The position numbers were made by a program, and so were the translations under genes. DNA of 64,000 bases. It comes from UBA1756 sp045222555 (lineage in GTDB: Bacteria; Bacteroidota; Bacteroidia; Bacteroidales; WCHB1-69). Below, piece by piece: positions 40,501 through 46,185 of the stretch (positions within the stretch are counted from its first letter, which is position 1; the number at the start of each line of letters is the position of its first letter). The DNA lies in NCBI GenBank assembly GCA_045222555.1, contig JBGUYY010000091.1, forward strand, positions 141,622 through 205,621, given 5' to 3'. The notes below the pieces were generated by a model. The model had not been told where the DNA came from. It saw only the letters and a list, made by a program, of their open reading frames with translations, and searched no databases.

Positions 40501-40947
40501 AATGAGTATGGCTATCTTTATACTTGGTATGCCGTATGCCATCTGCCCGAAAACAACAATTCGGTAAGCCCCACCGTAGTGGATGGACATATCCCGGGTA
40601 TTTGTCCCGCTGGGTGGGCATTGCCGACCGTAGAGGACTATGTCATCATGGTAGAGGCTGCCGGCGGTCTGCCGCACGTGAAGGTTGCCGACGACAGTTA
40701 CTGGATTACCGGTCTGGAAGGTTCTACACCGAGCAGCGGTTTCGACGCTCTGGGCGCCGGTTACTACAAGTCTGCCACCGACTCCTACGAAGGACTGAAA
40801 ACAACCGCTCGCTTCTGGACTGCTACGCCAAGTGGTAACGCTACCGACGGAGTGGCAGTACAGTGTGGCGTGTGTGAAGGTGAAGAGGTAGTTATTATCC
40901 CCAAACCTGATGGTTGTAGCTTACGTTGTGTCAAGATTAATAACTAA
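25510..40947 (+). CDS. Giant secreted adhesin-like protein 2 (paralogue of giant 1)
   Basis: A 5145-residue protein, collinear with giant 1. A signal peptide covers about residues 1-34 (hydrophobic VLFTIVFIFTALAFAVKAQ). Five GLUG super-modules begin near residues 41, 433, 944, 1424 and 2031, with lengths tracking those of giant 1. A DTTCGE module lies near 2457, SprB-like repeats near 2503-2670 (CYGENDGAAMATPQGG), and an expanded MBG/YDG array near 2673-4585. The array contains three 84-residue and three 91-residue near-identical repeats. The PRPGAVVTIQEHGAEVEYNG segment, SprB-like domains near 4680-4840 and a C-terminal FISUMP domain near 4946-5145 closely match giant 1. No T9SS sorting tail is visible. 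The role is probably surface adhesion or cell-cell contact, inferred from domain types. The array's length could vary between strains or be misassembled. Confidence 0.9.
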   Translation: MMIQPNVGRREFKKKVLFTIVFIFTALAFAVKAQDGSSGAPFPIRTAQQLTSLAQRINAGGTFYFNPADSMYVTANATGRVAIANKGEGAYFKLVADIELNSADVAASEGTGSYTQWVPIGNSNEHPFDGTFDGGHHLVSGVFISKPEANNMGLFGQTANHATIKNLGVIRSYVCGQNDVGGIVGKTLGTIIDSCFFVGTVIATNAHVGGVVGQISGATVVSHCYASATVSATVSQVGGIVGCTDNAGDACTISNCYSSSIVQGLQQYTGGILGEDKHEYTILSNLYYDRQMIHMLTAGIQHNNIGTGMETRDMIDGTWAPAGFTATGAGFYPHITHFDVPATSPAFLSVVPIILPANTTLSDLETVTEITLGGGSTVSWEDVEIVGDASLSDHTFTLNGECYAELVATANNNSSITRTYPLHLVKTPLLGTAANPFPINNLTDLSAFRTGINSGSVFTYKHFSIPALGANTHFIQTADIAMPNSNWASIGNGSAVPFKGTYDGGNHVITGWQHSTAEYAFFRYTDHATIKNLTIRGIRSSNQSALIRCMTAGTVDNCHTDGCTSIKGPLIYETSESTDTAYIRNSSNSNKIDISGDIGGLVRQLGTKYNVIDNCHNYGNVKGTIRVGGLVGRAKENSGAYLIMTRCSNHGLIENYSTGNEARVAGLVGHMDCSISYSYNAGEVKGYLHEAGIVAAGTVSVSYCYNVGNITCGAAGNVSAREGNVYGIASSASHSFNTGRITNYSTGNAYGVAGGTPTDCFNAGEVVAHVNGAAYSISANTATRSYVIGRLEGADKQVNATYYDASRVPSFTSASATSKTTAQMTTGSLMSNANWLETSGLYPRIAGLDTLTISQAVALPITFGSTTDNVDHVSANFTVANRFGIKWRIEGTSGATISTGDGTTSQTVTLPTNRTGGNIILAAYKGDSVYYRITLKMAVATPTSALTVDNLTDLQNLRDGINSGATFMYKGTPVPAGGEGTTFRLTANFNMPTTSWTAIGTISNTFKGTFDGDNHTLNKLKQSGVNVAGLFGYVEGGTVKNLVLDSVNITSFQYGGSVCGCLRGDTIKNCKTRGTMNGGGTEYHAHRQVGCVVGSATGTSYITNCENYINFTHAGTGSNPYSSVGGIVGSASETTNIDTCINAGNITGGEFVAGICANGGKLHCCINYGDITGMALSRGVAGIAVQSLGGHGYITSVLPECYQCVNSGKVEVPVVSASCYVSGVCSRGKVQQCYNAGMVIGNNAECVSGVQAVNGGEGSTVTRCFNVGQVTGTGTVRAVTNTTSSVTNCFYDQQMCTATDSHSGVTAKTTAEMCGTLLRASLGNDTYYYYEANMYPRMKGIQDKAASKAIAAPIFLNVQDSVTYVENHFTTGGCANHNVVWTTDGASISITGCADTLRVPGLPYMMATINDTIYKKVRLQVLMDAFIIKDSAELNHFRARINAGNVFYYNPADSTYHQYESAGYISVPASGVGATFRVSNDINLNNQAWTPIDNFRGTFDGGHHTISNFRPNARENTGFFGTTTNAFIKNLILEDVRVNTTKAKAAILVGTMTSTNLSDITIKNSVINSSENHVGGIAAVATGCNTTGLTLLNDTITGKQYTSGGVGQWTGNSLTHSYAKGCVITGTNYVGGFGGSVSQQGITFTQTDVIVDTCTIVGTTGVGGFFGSHGYNHGGNPKNIHVRGGSVTGTGNNVGGLYGTGNGLGFSDAYCSNSATVTGKNNVGGIVGSKSHREMNYAINTGSVTGNNYVGGIMGTDAGSGTGQASASHCVNTGSVTGNNYVGGIRGNAYHTSTSAAVQCVNTGDVTGNQYVGGIIGESKGGSCGNVNAGRITGNSYVGGLVGSQTNYTGYSLSLHHSYSSGQVYGTEYVGSVVGYHESTTVSKCYYDKQMSSRVKGSGVAEDDITDVAEGKLTREMLNTGISTQLANGSTVYFTYTANLYPRPTTVVNRDDAKVAASPIVLADTVTAYTIPGIAGYTINPSTANSVEWSRTDGIAFYKDGTSFKAQRSGMTVLTASLNGFSKNVDFVVGVSSDLPCIIKNYAELTKFTTYINSGNSFYYNTADSSFHATPPSSSISIIPIAAGGESCFFKLNYDQSFQIDEWPGRIGTPAHPFLGDFNGGNHTISYLPNSTSDTCGFFGYNAGNVYNLNFTNTNMTTANTHDFVGVVAGYNAGKIDSCHVASGSVYGHNNVGAIAGANTGYVSSSYSSAQVAGNSYVGGVVGNNTYSLTSCFNIGDVQGTTYTGGVAGDNSGTLTYSYNAGNITGIGTVNRLGGVVGNSGNNLGYCYNVGTINGTGSNIGSVAGACSANNIATVAYDNQMSVITAFGSGDLLATSAYTADMTGTALRSVLGTDNWEYTTGLYPRLKGMDTLNAAYIGAAPVFLSDGERVMDVEHAFSVQTNNSVTWASSSDALDMSGQPAVTFVHCGQPVLTVSRGGEERNVPLQINYTASQEIRDTTCGEPYTWDLNGIVYHTSNTVMVNRVEADGCPYTYTLKITIPEPLQVAVSATPQQCYGENDGAAMATPQGGLGHSYTYTWVDNDGVSYPSTASISHLAPNKRYIVTVQDALNTKVCTVKDSVEVDPAIELVASVDSVSGGCYGSVDGFFEVSFSGGAAPYVLSWNGNSRTVADPKDHYRIDGLNNGTYNITVTDDHGCEKVLTATLSEDNTLYTVTAFGDSKMYDGTPLVSNQYILQIGTGTPVSITSGQSQTLANGDVLTATVSLVDPTDVGVYSNTITSCTVMRDGVDVTCQYNLTLNNSTVVITKRHVTLTSGDSTAFYPNTARKDEVTVSGDGFAAGETVTYNVTGEQIGGGVSDNTFTINWGTVNPDNYDTTKVYGTLTVVKNGMLIVRAKSLNRNYDGTTDVFTSEENVGYTVAAYYVRGVNDTVYGLGPEYSVEVVMNNGADISMKDADTVPNVITSVHAYYNDGVTIHDVTNSFESHQFTDGVLQVNPRPVEVISQDNSWTYDGQTHTLPGVTIVGSFVAGEMESVAATATGSIKDYGTVTNTIQLHPVAGGNYLASNYDITKTEGTLEITKRQLTITGVTNYIDYTGQEESITEFTYGNLVSGHTASGISYLAHGTEIGEHVGAFSGTLLVKDENNIDVTNNYEPDYRVGSLWIRSLDKELKVISVTSSHSYDGTTITDQLYNVTFGYVPVSSVDDNFHFRLSTGDTVVVTPKDDAVTGRIHVGSFRNNFEIAIVPAAHSGNYHNIVLDTGVVSITPRHVTLRSMSMNKVYDAQPIAWDSVMVAGDGFVEGESATYNNFRGGNTYTNVGEYKNTFNYTLSSSTQAADYQISIDTGLLVITPATLTIKANDLTRYYGEPNNFTYEINGFQGGEGSSVISGLDANHPSYDCLGGQYAPIGTYTITPVLTGLTAGNYTLVPATGTLTVQRRNLVVNAPSITVAYNGLEHNQTTDPIDNSEITYTGLATGDVATASMSYARVEGGESAMNVLSCMITHNGENVTNNYNITANPNSKLIVTPANLTIKVDNETKTYDGTDLLADSYTIVSGSIQANDAIVASSVNYVGSQRNVGTSTAHINESDFRILHNGIDNVTTSSYNITFQTGDLTVTPKAVTVTADAKTKVYGESDPTLTATVAGTLGSDVVTYTLSRAAGEDVGTYTITPTGDATQGNYAVTYVTNTLTITKAELVVKVNNQTKTYGEADPDNSVTLVGLTNEDTESAILTALSLSYTRVSGEDVGTYTITAHGPSEIDNYTVSYQTGTLTITKAALTVTADAKTKVYGGADPALTVTFTGVTGEDTPASLTADLGLTISRAAGEDVGTYTITPTGAATHQNYTVTYTINNFTITPAAITIKADDKTKVYDNDESTDPALTATVTGVPTSGVAPVYTLSRAPGQAVDDYTIFVSAPATSNPNYTITTETGTFSITKRDLTITINDTKEYDGTALVTNYTEATATGLQNGATLNAGAVTTPSANANTYTDNTGVNITTQFATSDGIGNYNVSYNFTQKITQKSLTITADSDSKVYDGTALTKNSYTNTALATGDHIESVTVTGSQTVVGTSTNVPSAAVIKNASDEDVTASYAITYVNGTLEVTQKSLTITADSDSKVYDGTALTKNSYTNTTLAAGDAITSVTVTGSQTVVGTSANVPSAAVIKNASDEDVTSSYAITYVNGTLEVTQKSLTITADSDSKVYDGTALTKNSYTNTALASTDHFESVTVTGSQTVVGTSANVPSAAVIKNASDEDVTTSYDITYTNGTLEVTPKAITISADDKTKVYDNDASTDPALTATVSGVPTNGVAPVYTLSRTAGQTVGNYTITVTAEATSNPNYTITTETGTFSITPRDLTIQLDTTKVYDGTVFVSTYAATGAGYTVTGLQNGATVTAGVVTSSAKDVATYIDSVATNYASVTTAFTTSDGITNYNVIYDLKQVITPATLTIKLDTTKVYDGTAFVSTYAATGAGYTVTGLQNGATVTAGVVTSSAKDVATYIDSVATNYASVTTAFTTSDGITNYNVIYDLKQVITPATLTIKLDTTKVYDGTAFVSTYAATGAGYMVTGLQNGATVTAGVVTSPSANVGTYTDNTGANITTAFETSDDITNYTVTYDFKQVITPRPGAVVTIQEHGAEVEYNGTDQRVTGYSVSIADPINLYTVADFSFIGMVSDSIAHGTGSADAIHIYDMNLRPAYFRNDNTNYMNVTFQISDSALYIYPNLKAEATTTQVFCHSGNNGTATIEVTGGKQHFGKYHFSFEGGTPEEFESPHTYTDLPEGSYSVEITDSLGYHVTVNFSITEIEELTATIVTPTDLCPNQGSYPVRVNVTGGTAPYTYTWTGAQAVDADATQVLQVAVNDGEETYAVSVSVLDAHNCPAADDATFTVKPSVEKVGSVTYTCSNDTSVTLRYGVYDTLIILNQPAWISNIPAMPLTLVPEGKPVTDRYAIPEGREDTTYIVKWHIVDTCGGDTLICTQRITVAFPDCAGTVNDANGNSYEVIRLGANCWTKPNYLAVPEPIRSTRASSNGTYKYNNDDALFNEYGYLYTWYAVCHLPENNNSVSPTVVDGHIPGICPAGWALPTVEDYVIMVEAAGGLPHVKVADDSYWITGLEGSTPSSGFDALGAGYYKSATDSYEGLKTTARFWTATPSGNATDGVAVQCGVCEGEEVVIIPKPDGCSLRCVKINN
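37441..38196 (+). repeat. Three 252-bp in-frame tandem repeats inside giant gene 2
   Basis: Copies begin at 37441, 37693 and 37945, each encoding 84 residues that start QKSLTITADSDSKVYDGTAL and end NGTLEVT. Only a handful of residues differ between copies. The DNA is more GC-rich than the flanking coding sequence and prefers G/C-ending codons. This is recent in-frame amplification of an MBG/YDG module. Confidence 0.95.
38458..39276 (+). repeat. Three 273-bp in-frame tandem repeats inside giant gene 2
   Basis: Copies begin at 38458, 38731 and 39004, each encoding 91 residues that start LDTTKVYDGT. The first two proteins differ at a single residue (Val/Ala at position 11). The third is alike for about 40 residues, then switches to a sequence resembling an earlier module (SANVGTYTDNTGAN), as expected after unequal crossing-over. 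Base composition is GC-rich like the 252-bp set. Confidence 0.95.
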
Positions 40948-40969
40948 TCTCGCACAACTCAATATTTCT

Positions 40970-41005
40970 AACACCCGCCGTAGTAATACGGCGGGTGTTT
41001 TTTTT
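40970..41005 (+). terminator. Rho-independent terminator of giant gene 2
   Basis: A perfect 13-base stem (AACACCCGCCGTA / TACGGCGGGTGTT) with a GTAA loop and a T run. It differs from the giant gene 1 terminator only by one stem base and one loop base. Confidence 0.93.
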
Positions 41006-41054
41006 CTTAAAAAAATCCCCCAAAATGGGGATTGTGCAGGTGAAAATTATTGCC

Positions 41055-41062
41055 GAATTTTG
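41055..41062 (+). promoter_or_regulatory. Probable -7 element (GAATTTTG) of feoAB
   Basis: GAATTTTG matches TAnnTTTG at all but the first base. It is followed by GCCGCCCGAAA, a start-site region also found after the -7 element of rplM (54362). It lies 23 bases before the chosen feoAB ATG. Confidence 0.45.
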
Positions 41063-41085
41063 CCGCCCGAAATTCGAATAGTAGT

Positions 41086-43587
41086 ATGAACTCAGAAAGC
41101 AGAATCACTCTCAACAGCATACCTTCTGGCGGCAAGTGCGTCATCATCCGTATCAGCGGACACGGTGGACTGCGCCACCGTTTGATGGAAATGGGCTTCG
41201 TGAAAGGGGAGACCGTGACCGTGGTCAAGAACTCACCTCTCCAAGACCCCGTGGAATATATTGTGATGGACTCGCACGTGTCGCTGCGCCGCAGTGAGGC
41301 CGACAAGATAGAGGTGCTTCCCTTCGGTGACCATACCGCCGACCGTGCACAGACCGACTACAACGGCACCATCGAAGAGGAGGCCGTGACCGACCCCGAG
41401 CTTTCCGCCCGCATCCAGGAAAAAAGCCATACGCTTACCGTAGCCCTCGTGGGCAATCCCAACTGCGGCAAGACCTCCTTCTTCAACCATGCCACCGGTC
41501 TGCACGAGCGTGTGGGTAACTACGCTGGCGTGACCGTGGATGTGAAATTCGGCACCTTCTACTACAAAGGCTACACCATCCGTCTCGCCGACCTGCCCGG
41601 CACTTATTCGGTGAACGAATACTCGCCTGAGGAGCTTTGCGTACGCGAATTTCTCACCAAAAACGACTACGACCTCATCCTCAACATTGTGGATGCTTCC
41701 AACCTCGAACGCAATCTCTTCCTCACCACCCAGCTCATCGACATGAACGTGCCGATGGTGATGGCCCTCAACATGTACGACGAACTGAAGGCCAAGGGCG
41801 ACACTTTCGATTATAAAAGCATGGGCAAGATGCTCGGTCTGCCCATCATTCCCACCACCGCCTCCAAAGGCAAAGGCATTCCCGAAGTGCTGCAGGCCCT
41901 CATCGACGTGTTTGAAGACCATAAAAATCTCACCCGTCACATCCATATCAACTACGGCACCGACCTTGAGGATGCCATCGCTCCCATTAAAACCAAAATT
42001 GCTGAAAATAAGGATATTATCAACATCTATCCTGCCCGCTATATCGCCATCAATACGCTCGAAGGCAACCGACATACGCTGGGAGACATAGAGACTCTTC
42101 CTAATGGCAAAGAGATTATTGCGGAGGCCAAGACCCGCCGTGATGCTTTGGAACGCGCTTATAATGAAAAAATTGATGCCCAGATCAGCAATGCCCGTTA
42201 TGGATTTATCCGTGGCGCACTGAAAGAGACCTACCAGCCGGGCAGCAACAGTCGCAAATGGAAAGCCTACGTTGTAGATAACATTCTTACTAACAAATGG
42301 TTAGGAATACCTATTCTACTGTTCTTCCTCTGGCTGATGTTTGAAACCACCTTTATCTTGGGGGCTTATCCACAGGAGTGGCTCGATATGTTCGTGTCGT
42401 GGTTGGGAAGAGTAGTGGGCAATGCCATGCCCGACGGCATCTTCCGCGACTTGATTGTGGACGGTATCATCGGCGGCGTGGGGGCGGTCATCTCGTTCCT
42501 GCCCAACATCATCATCTTGTTCCTGTTCATCTCGTTGATGGAGGACACCGGCTACATGGCTCGCGCCGCCTTCATGGTGGACCGTATCTTCCACAAGTTC
42601 GGGTTGCATGGCCGGTCGTTCATCCCTTATGTGATGGGCTTTGGCTGCGCGGTGCCGGCCATCATGGCTACCCGCACCCTCGAGAATAAGAAAGACCGTC
42701 TCGTTACTATCCTTACTATCCCCTTCATGTCGTGCTCGGCGCGATTGCCTGTGTATCTGATCTTAGTCTCAGCATTCTTCCATCGCCATCAAGGTTTGGT
42801 GCTGATGAGCATCTATCTGTTTGGCATCCTGATAGGGGTACTGTCGGCGCTGTTGCTCAACAAGACGGCCTTCCGCAGTGTGTCGGAGGAGTTTGTGATG
42901 GAGTTGCCGCCGTACCGCGTGCCCACCGCCCGCAATGTGTTCATGCACATGTGGGACAAGAGTGCGCAGTATCTCAAGAAGATGGGAACGGTGATTTTGG
43001 CGGCATCTATCATTATCTGGGCATTGGAATATTTCCCGCGCAACACGAAGCAGGAGCAGCAATTTGCGCAGCAGATTGAGCATGTGAAGGCCGATAAGAG
43101 CCTTACGCAGGCGCAGCAGACGGCGGCGGTGGATTCACTCACCATGCTGAGTGGGGCCTACCACAGTGGCAACTGCTATATTGGCAAGTTCGGTCACGCC
43201 ATCGAGCCGGTGGTGCGGCCTTGCGGTTTCGACTGGCACATTGCGGTGTCGCTTTGCACGGGACTGGCTGCCAAGGAGGTGGTGGTCTCCACGTTGGGCG
43301 TGTTGTACCAGGCCGATCCTGACACCGACGATGGCGCTTCGCTGGAGGAGAAGATGAAGGAGCAGAAGTGGCCGGAGGGCAGCGTGCGGGCCGGGCAGCC
43401 CATCTACACGCCGTTGGTGGCCTACGCCCTGATGGTGTTCGTGCTGCTGAGTGTGCCGTGCATTGCCACACTGGCGGCCATCCGCCGCGAGGCGGGCTGG
43501 AAGTGGGTGGTTTTCACCCTTCTGTACACCCTTTCCCTCGCATGGATCTGCTCGGCGCTCATCTACCAGATTGGAAGTCTGTTTTAA
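41086..43587 (+). CDS. feoB: FeoA-FeoB fused ferrous iron transporter
   Basis: This 833-residue inner-membrane protein imports Fe(II). Residues about 1-80 are a FeoA-like SH3 domain (SGGKCVIIRISGHGGLRHRL, VEYIVMDSHVSLRRSEADKI). A cytosolic G domain near 115-285 carries G1 GNPNCGKTSFFN near 120, the switch GVTVDV, G3 DLPGTYS near 170 and G4 NMYD. The C-terminal membrane domain has the two Gate regions, including FIPYVMGFGCAVPAIMATRT near 511, and the FeoB C-terminal core. FeoA-FeoB fusions are common in Bacteroidota. The start at 41086 (MNSESRITLN) is chosen because an in-frame TTG extension to 41050 would overlap the probable promoter. It is monocistronic, after the giant gene 2 terminator. 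Confidence 0.95.
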   Translation: MNSESRITLNSIPSGGKCVIIRISGHGGLRHRLMEMGFVKGETVTVVKNSPLQDPVEYIVMDSHVSLRRSEADKIEVLPFGDHTADRAQTDYNGTIEEEAVTDPELSARIQEKSHTLTVALVGNPNCGKTSFFNHATGLHERVGNYAGVTVDVKFGTFYYKGYTIRLADLPGTYSVNEYSPEELCVREFLTKNDYDLILNIVDASNLERNLFLTTQLIDMNVPMVMALNMYDELKAKGDTFDYKSMGKMLGLPIIPTTASKGKGIPEVLQALIDVFEDHKNLTRHIHINYGTDLEDAIAPIKTKIAENKDIINIYPARYIAINTLEGNRHTLGDIETLPNGKEIIAEAKTRRDALERAYNEKIDAQISNARYGFIRGALKETYQPGSNSRKWKAYVVDNILTNKWLGIPILLFFLWLMFETTFILGAYPQEWLDMFVSWLGRVVGNAMPDGIFRDLIVDGIIGGVGAVISFLPNIIILFLFISLMEDTGYMARAAFMVDRIFHKFGLHGRSFIPYVMGFGCAVPAIMATRTLENKKDRLVTILTIPFMSCSARLPVYLILVSAFFHRHQGLVLMSIYLFGILIGVLSALLLNKTAFRSVSEEFVMELPPYRVPTARNVFMHMWDKSAQYLKKMGTVILAASIIIWALEYFPRNTKQEQQFAQQIEHVKADKSLTQAQQTAAVDSLTMLSGAYHSGNCYIGKFGHAIEPVVRPCGFDWHIAVSLCTGLAAKEVVVSTLGVLYQADPDTDDGASLEEKMKEQKWPEGSVRAGQPIYTPLVAYALMVFVLLSVPCIATLAAIRREAGWKWVVFTLLYTLSLAWICSALIYQIGSLF

Positions 43588-43621
43588 TCAGAATTCCACT
43601 TTATTATTCCGAAAATTATTG

Positions 43622-43629
43622 TAAGTTTG
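43622..43629 (+). promoter_or_regulatory. Housekeeping -7 element (TAAGTTTG) for the aminotransferase gene
   Basis: TAAGTTTG fits TAnnTTTG and lies 79 bases before the ATG at 43709. The leader is A/T-rich with no recognised structure. Confidence 0.6.
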
Positions 43630-43708
43630 CGCACTTGAAAAATCAAGCGTGTTGTATTTTGTATTTTATTGATATTTAATAAATTAATCTTTTATAAATA
43701 AAATAATT

Positions 43709-44908
43709 ATGCCAAAAATTTCCAACAAAGGACAAAACATGCCCTCCTCACCCATCAGAAAGTTAGTCCCTTTTTCTGATGAAGCTAAGAAAAGAGGCGT
43801 ACACGTTTACCACCTCAACATCGGCCAGCCCGACATCGAGACTCCCGAAGGCGCCCGTAAGGCCGTGAAGGAGTTCGACCAGAAGGTTATTGCTTACAGC
43901 CACTCCGCAGGTATCCTCTCCTGCCGCCAGAAGCTGGTTGAGTACTACAAGAGCGTCAATATCGACATCACCCCCGACGAGATCATCATGACCACCGGCG
44001 GCTCCGAGGCCATCCTGTTCGCTTTCAACAGCTGTCTGGATCCGGGCGACGAGGTCATCATCCCCGAACCGTTCTACGCCAACTACAACGGTTTCGCCAT
44101 CACCTGCGGCGTCACCGTGAAGCCCATCATGTCCACCATCGAAAACGGCTTCGCCCTGCCTTCCATCGAGGAGTTCGACAAGATCATCACCCCGAAGACC
44201 AAGGCCATCATGATCTGCAACCCCAACAACCCCACCGGCTATCTCTACTCCAAAGAGGAAATCTTGAAACTGGCCGAGATCGTGAAAAAACACGACCTGT
44301 TCCTGTTCGCCGACGAAGTTTACAGAGAGTTCTGCTACGATGGTGTGAAACATTTCTCCGTGATGGAAGTTCCGGAAATTGCCCAGAATGTGGTTCTTCT
44401 TGACTCTGTGTCAAAGCGTTACAGCGCATGCGGTGTCCGTATCGGTGCGTTCATCACTCATAACAAAGACGTGTATGCTACCGCAATGAAATTCGCCCAG
44501 GCTCGTCTTAGCCCGCCGACCTATGGTCAGGTGCTCACCGAGGCTGCCGTAGATACTCCGCAGGAGTACTTCGACGCGGTCATCAACGACTATGTGGCCC
44601 GCCGCAACACTGTGGTGGATGCCATCAACGCGATGCCCGGCTGCATGTGTCCGAAGCCGAAAGGCGCCTTCTACGCCGTCGCCCGTCTGCCCATCGACAA
44701 TTCCGACAAGTTCTGCCGTTGGCTGCTCGAAGAGTTCAACTTCAATGGTGAGACCGTGATGCTGGCCCCCGCCACGGGCTTCTATTCCACGCAGGGCAAG
44801 GGTACCAATGAGGTGCGAATCAGCTACTGCCTCAAGGTTTCTGACCTCGAAAAGGCCATGAAATGCCTCGCCGAGGCCCTGAAGGTCTATCCCGGCCGTA
44901 CCCTGTAA
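43709..44908 (+). CDS. Class I/II PLP-dependent aminotransferase (aspartate aminotransferase-like)
   Basis: This 399-residue fold-type I aminotransferase has the family landmarks: NIGQPDIETPEGARKAV near the N-terminus, TTGGSEAILFAFNSCLDPGD around the phosphate-binding region, PFYANYNGF, the CNPNNPTGY motif, the ADEVYREFCYDG segment with the PLP-contacting Asp and Tyr, and the Schiff-base lysine in SVSKRYSACGVRIGA (Lys236). The C-terminal NEVRISYCL carries the carboxylate-binding arginine. The family includes aspartate aminotransferases of the AAT I group. Substrate range cannot be fixed by reading, so aspartate/2-oxoglutarate is the most likely but not certain pair. It has its own promoter and is followed by a 28-base palindrome, then nspC. 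Confidence 0.9.
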   Translation: MPKISNKGQNMPSSPIRKLVPFSDEAKKRGVHVYHLNIGQPDIETPEGARKAVKEFDQKVIAYSHSAGILSCRQKLVEYYKSVNIDITPDEIIMTTGGSEAILFAFNSCLDPGDEVIIPEPFYANYNGFAITCGVTVKPIMSTIENGFALPSIEEFDKIITPKTKAIMICNPNNPTGYLYSKEEILKLAEIVKKHDLFLFADEVYREFCYDGVKHFSVMEVPEIAQNVVLLDSVSKRYSACGVRIGAFITHNKDVYATAMKFAQARLSPPTYGQVLTEAAVDTPQEYFDAVINDYVARRNTVVDAINAMPGCMCPKPKGAFYAVARLPIDNSDKFCRWLLEEFNFNGETVMLAPATGFYSTQGKGTNEVRISYCLKVSDLEKAMKCLAEALKVYPGRTL

Positions 44909-44929
44909 TTCAACATTATTGAATCATTC

Positions 44930-44957
44930 GTAGAGACGGTGCATGCACCGTCTCTAC
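44930..44957. repeat. Perfect 28-bp palindrome of the GTAGAGACG family
   Basis: GTAGAGACGGTGCA joined to TGCACCGTCTCTAC is a perfect palindrome. Its ends match the 28-base unit at 11277-11304. It lies between the aminotransferase stop and nspC, where it could also act as a terminator because a short T run follows. Confidence 0.85.
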
Positions 44958-44974
44958 ATTTTTATAGATATATT

Positions 44975-46126
44975 ATGACCCATTTCGACCAATATCCCTC
45001 CCCGTGCTACATCATGTTCGAGGAATCGTTGGAGGCCAACCTCCAGTTGCTGAATCTCGTACAGGAGAGTGCCGGCGTGTCCATTATCTGTGCCCTCAAG
45101 GGTTTTGCCTTCTGGCAGGCGTTCCCGATGGTGCGCCACTACCTCAGCGGCGCCACTGCCAGCTCGCTCAACGAGGCACGCCTCATCGCGGAGGAGATGG
45201 GCTGCGACGCGCACACCTATGCGCCGGTGTATCTCGAAAACGAATGGCGCGACCTGATGCTCTACAGCAGTCATATCACCTTCAACTCGCTGTCGCAGTG
45301 GGCCAAATACCGCCAGTCGGTGCAGGAGTTTCCGAAAAAAATCAGCTGCGGATTGCGTGTCAATCCCGAGTATTCGGAGGTGAAGACCGACTTGTACAAT
45401 CCCGCCCGCCCGGGCTCACGGTTGGGCATTTTGGAGGAACAGATGCCACCGCATCTTCCGGAAGGTATTGAGGGATTGCATTTTCACACCTTGTGCGAAA
45501 ACAACAGCTATGCATTGGAGAACTGTCTGAAAGCCTTTGAGGAGAAGTTCGGTCATTGGATTGACGAGGCCAAGTGGGTGAACATGGGCGGCGGACATCT
45601 CATCACTGAGAAAGATTACGACATCCCGCACCTTATCAGCATTTTGAAGGCGTTCCGCGAGCGACATCCCAATCTGGAGGATGTGATTCTGGAGCCCGGT
45701 GAGGCAGTGGGCTGGCGCACCGGCGTGCTGGTCTCTACGGTGGAGGACATCGTGGAGAACAAGGGCATCAAGATTGCCATGCTGAATGTTTCGTTCTCGT
45801 GTCACATGCCCGACTGTTTGGAGATGCCCTATAAGCCTGTGATTCTCGGAGCCACCGAGCCCGACGAAGCCAGTAAGTTTGTCTATCGCATGGGCGGTTG
45901 TTCGTGCCTTGCAGGCGATTTCATCGGCATGGGCGATTTCGCTTTCCCAGAGCCGTTGGAAGTGGGCGACCGCATCGTGTTCGACGACATGATTCATTAC
46001 ACCATGGTGAAGACCACCTTCTTCAATGGAGTGCAGCATCCAGCCATTGGCGTGGTGCGGCGCGACGGCGAGTTTGAGCTGCTGTCGCAACCCGACTATG
46101 CGGCCTACAAGGCCAAGTTGGGGTAG
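44975..46126 (+). CDS. nspC: Carboxynorspermidine/carboxyspermidine decarboxylase
   Basis: NspC is a PLP-dependent decarboxylase of the alanine-racemase fold that makes spermidine or norspermidine in the alternative polyamine pathway of many gut Bacteroidota. The 383-residue product shows the PLP-lysine motif IICALKGFAF (Lys42), GLRVNPEYSEV, GLHFHTLCENNSYAL, NMGGGHLITEKDYD, LEPGEAVGWRTG and the C-terminal CSCLAGDFIGMGDF motif with the catalytic cysteine. The start at 44975 (MTHFDQYPSPCYIM) is favoured over an in-frame ATG at 44939, which lies inside the 28-base palindrome. The partner carboxynorspermidine dehydrogenase is not in this window. Confidence 0.93.
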   Translation: MTHFDQYPSPCYIMFEESLEANLQLLNLVQESAGVSIICALKGFAFWQAFPMVRHYLSGATASSLNEARLIAEEMGCDAHTYAPVYLENEWRDLMLYSSHITFNSLSQWAKYRQSVQEFPKKISCGLRVNPEYSEVKTDLYNPARPGSRLGILEEQMPPHLPEGIEGLHFHTLCENNSYALENCLKAFEEKFGHWIDEAKWVNMGGGHLITEKDYDIPHLISILKAFRERHPNLEDVILEPGEAVGWRTGVLVSTVEDIVENKGIKIAMLNVSFSCHMPDCLEMPYKPVILGATEPDEASKFVYRMGGCSCLAGDFIGMGDFAFPEPLEVGDRIVFDDMIHYTMVKTTFFNGVQHPAIGVVRRDGEFELLSQPDYAAYKAKLG

Positions 46127-46185
46127 GGGAGCGTTGCCCGCTGCGCTTGCCACGGAATGGCGGCGACACTCTCGGCATTTTTCCC

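Noticed and set aside
41050..41085. N-terminal extension of FeoAB from a TTG at 41050
   Set aside because: The extension overlaps the probable promoter and adds a Ser/Asn-rich stretch absent from the FeoA domain; the ATG at 41086 fits the family start.
44939..44974. Upstream ATG for nspC at 44939
   Set aside because: It falls inside the 28-base palindromic repeat and adds residues not found in NspC; the ATG at 44975 fits.
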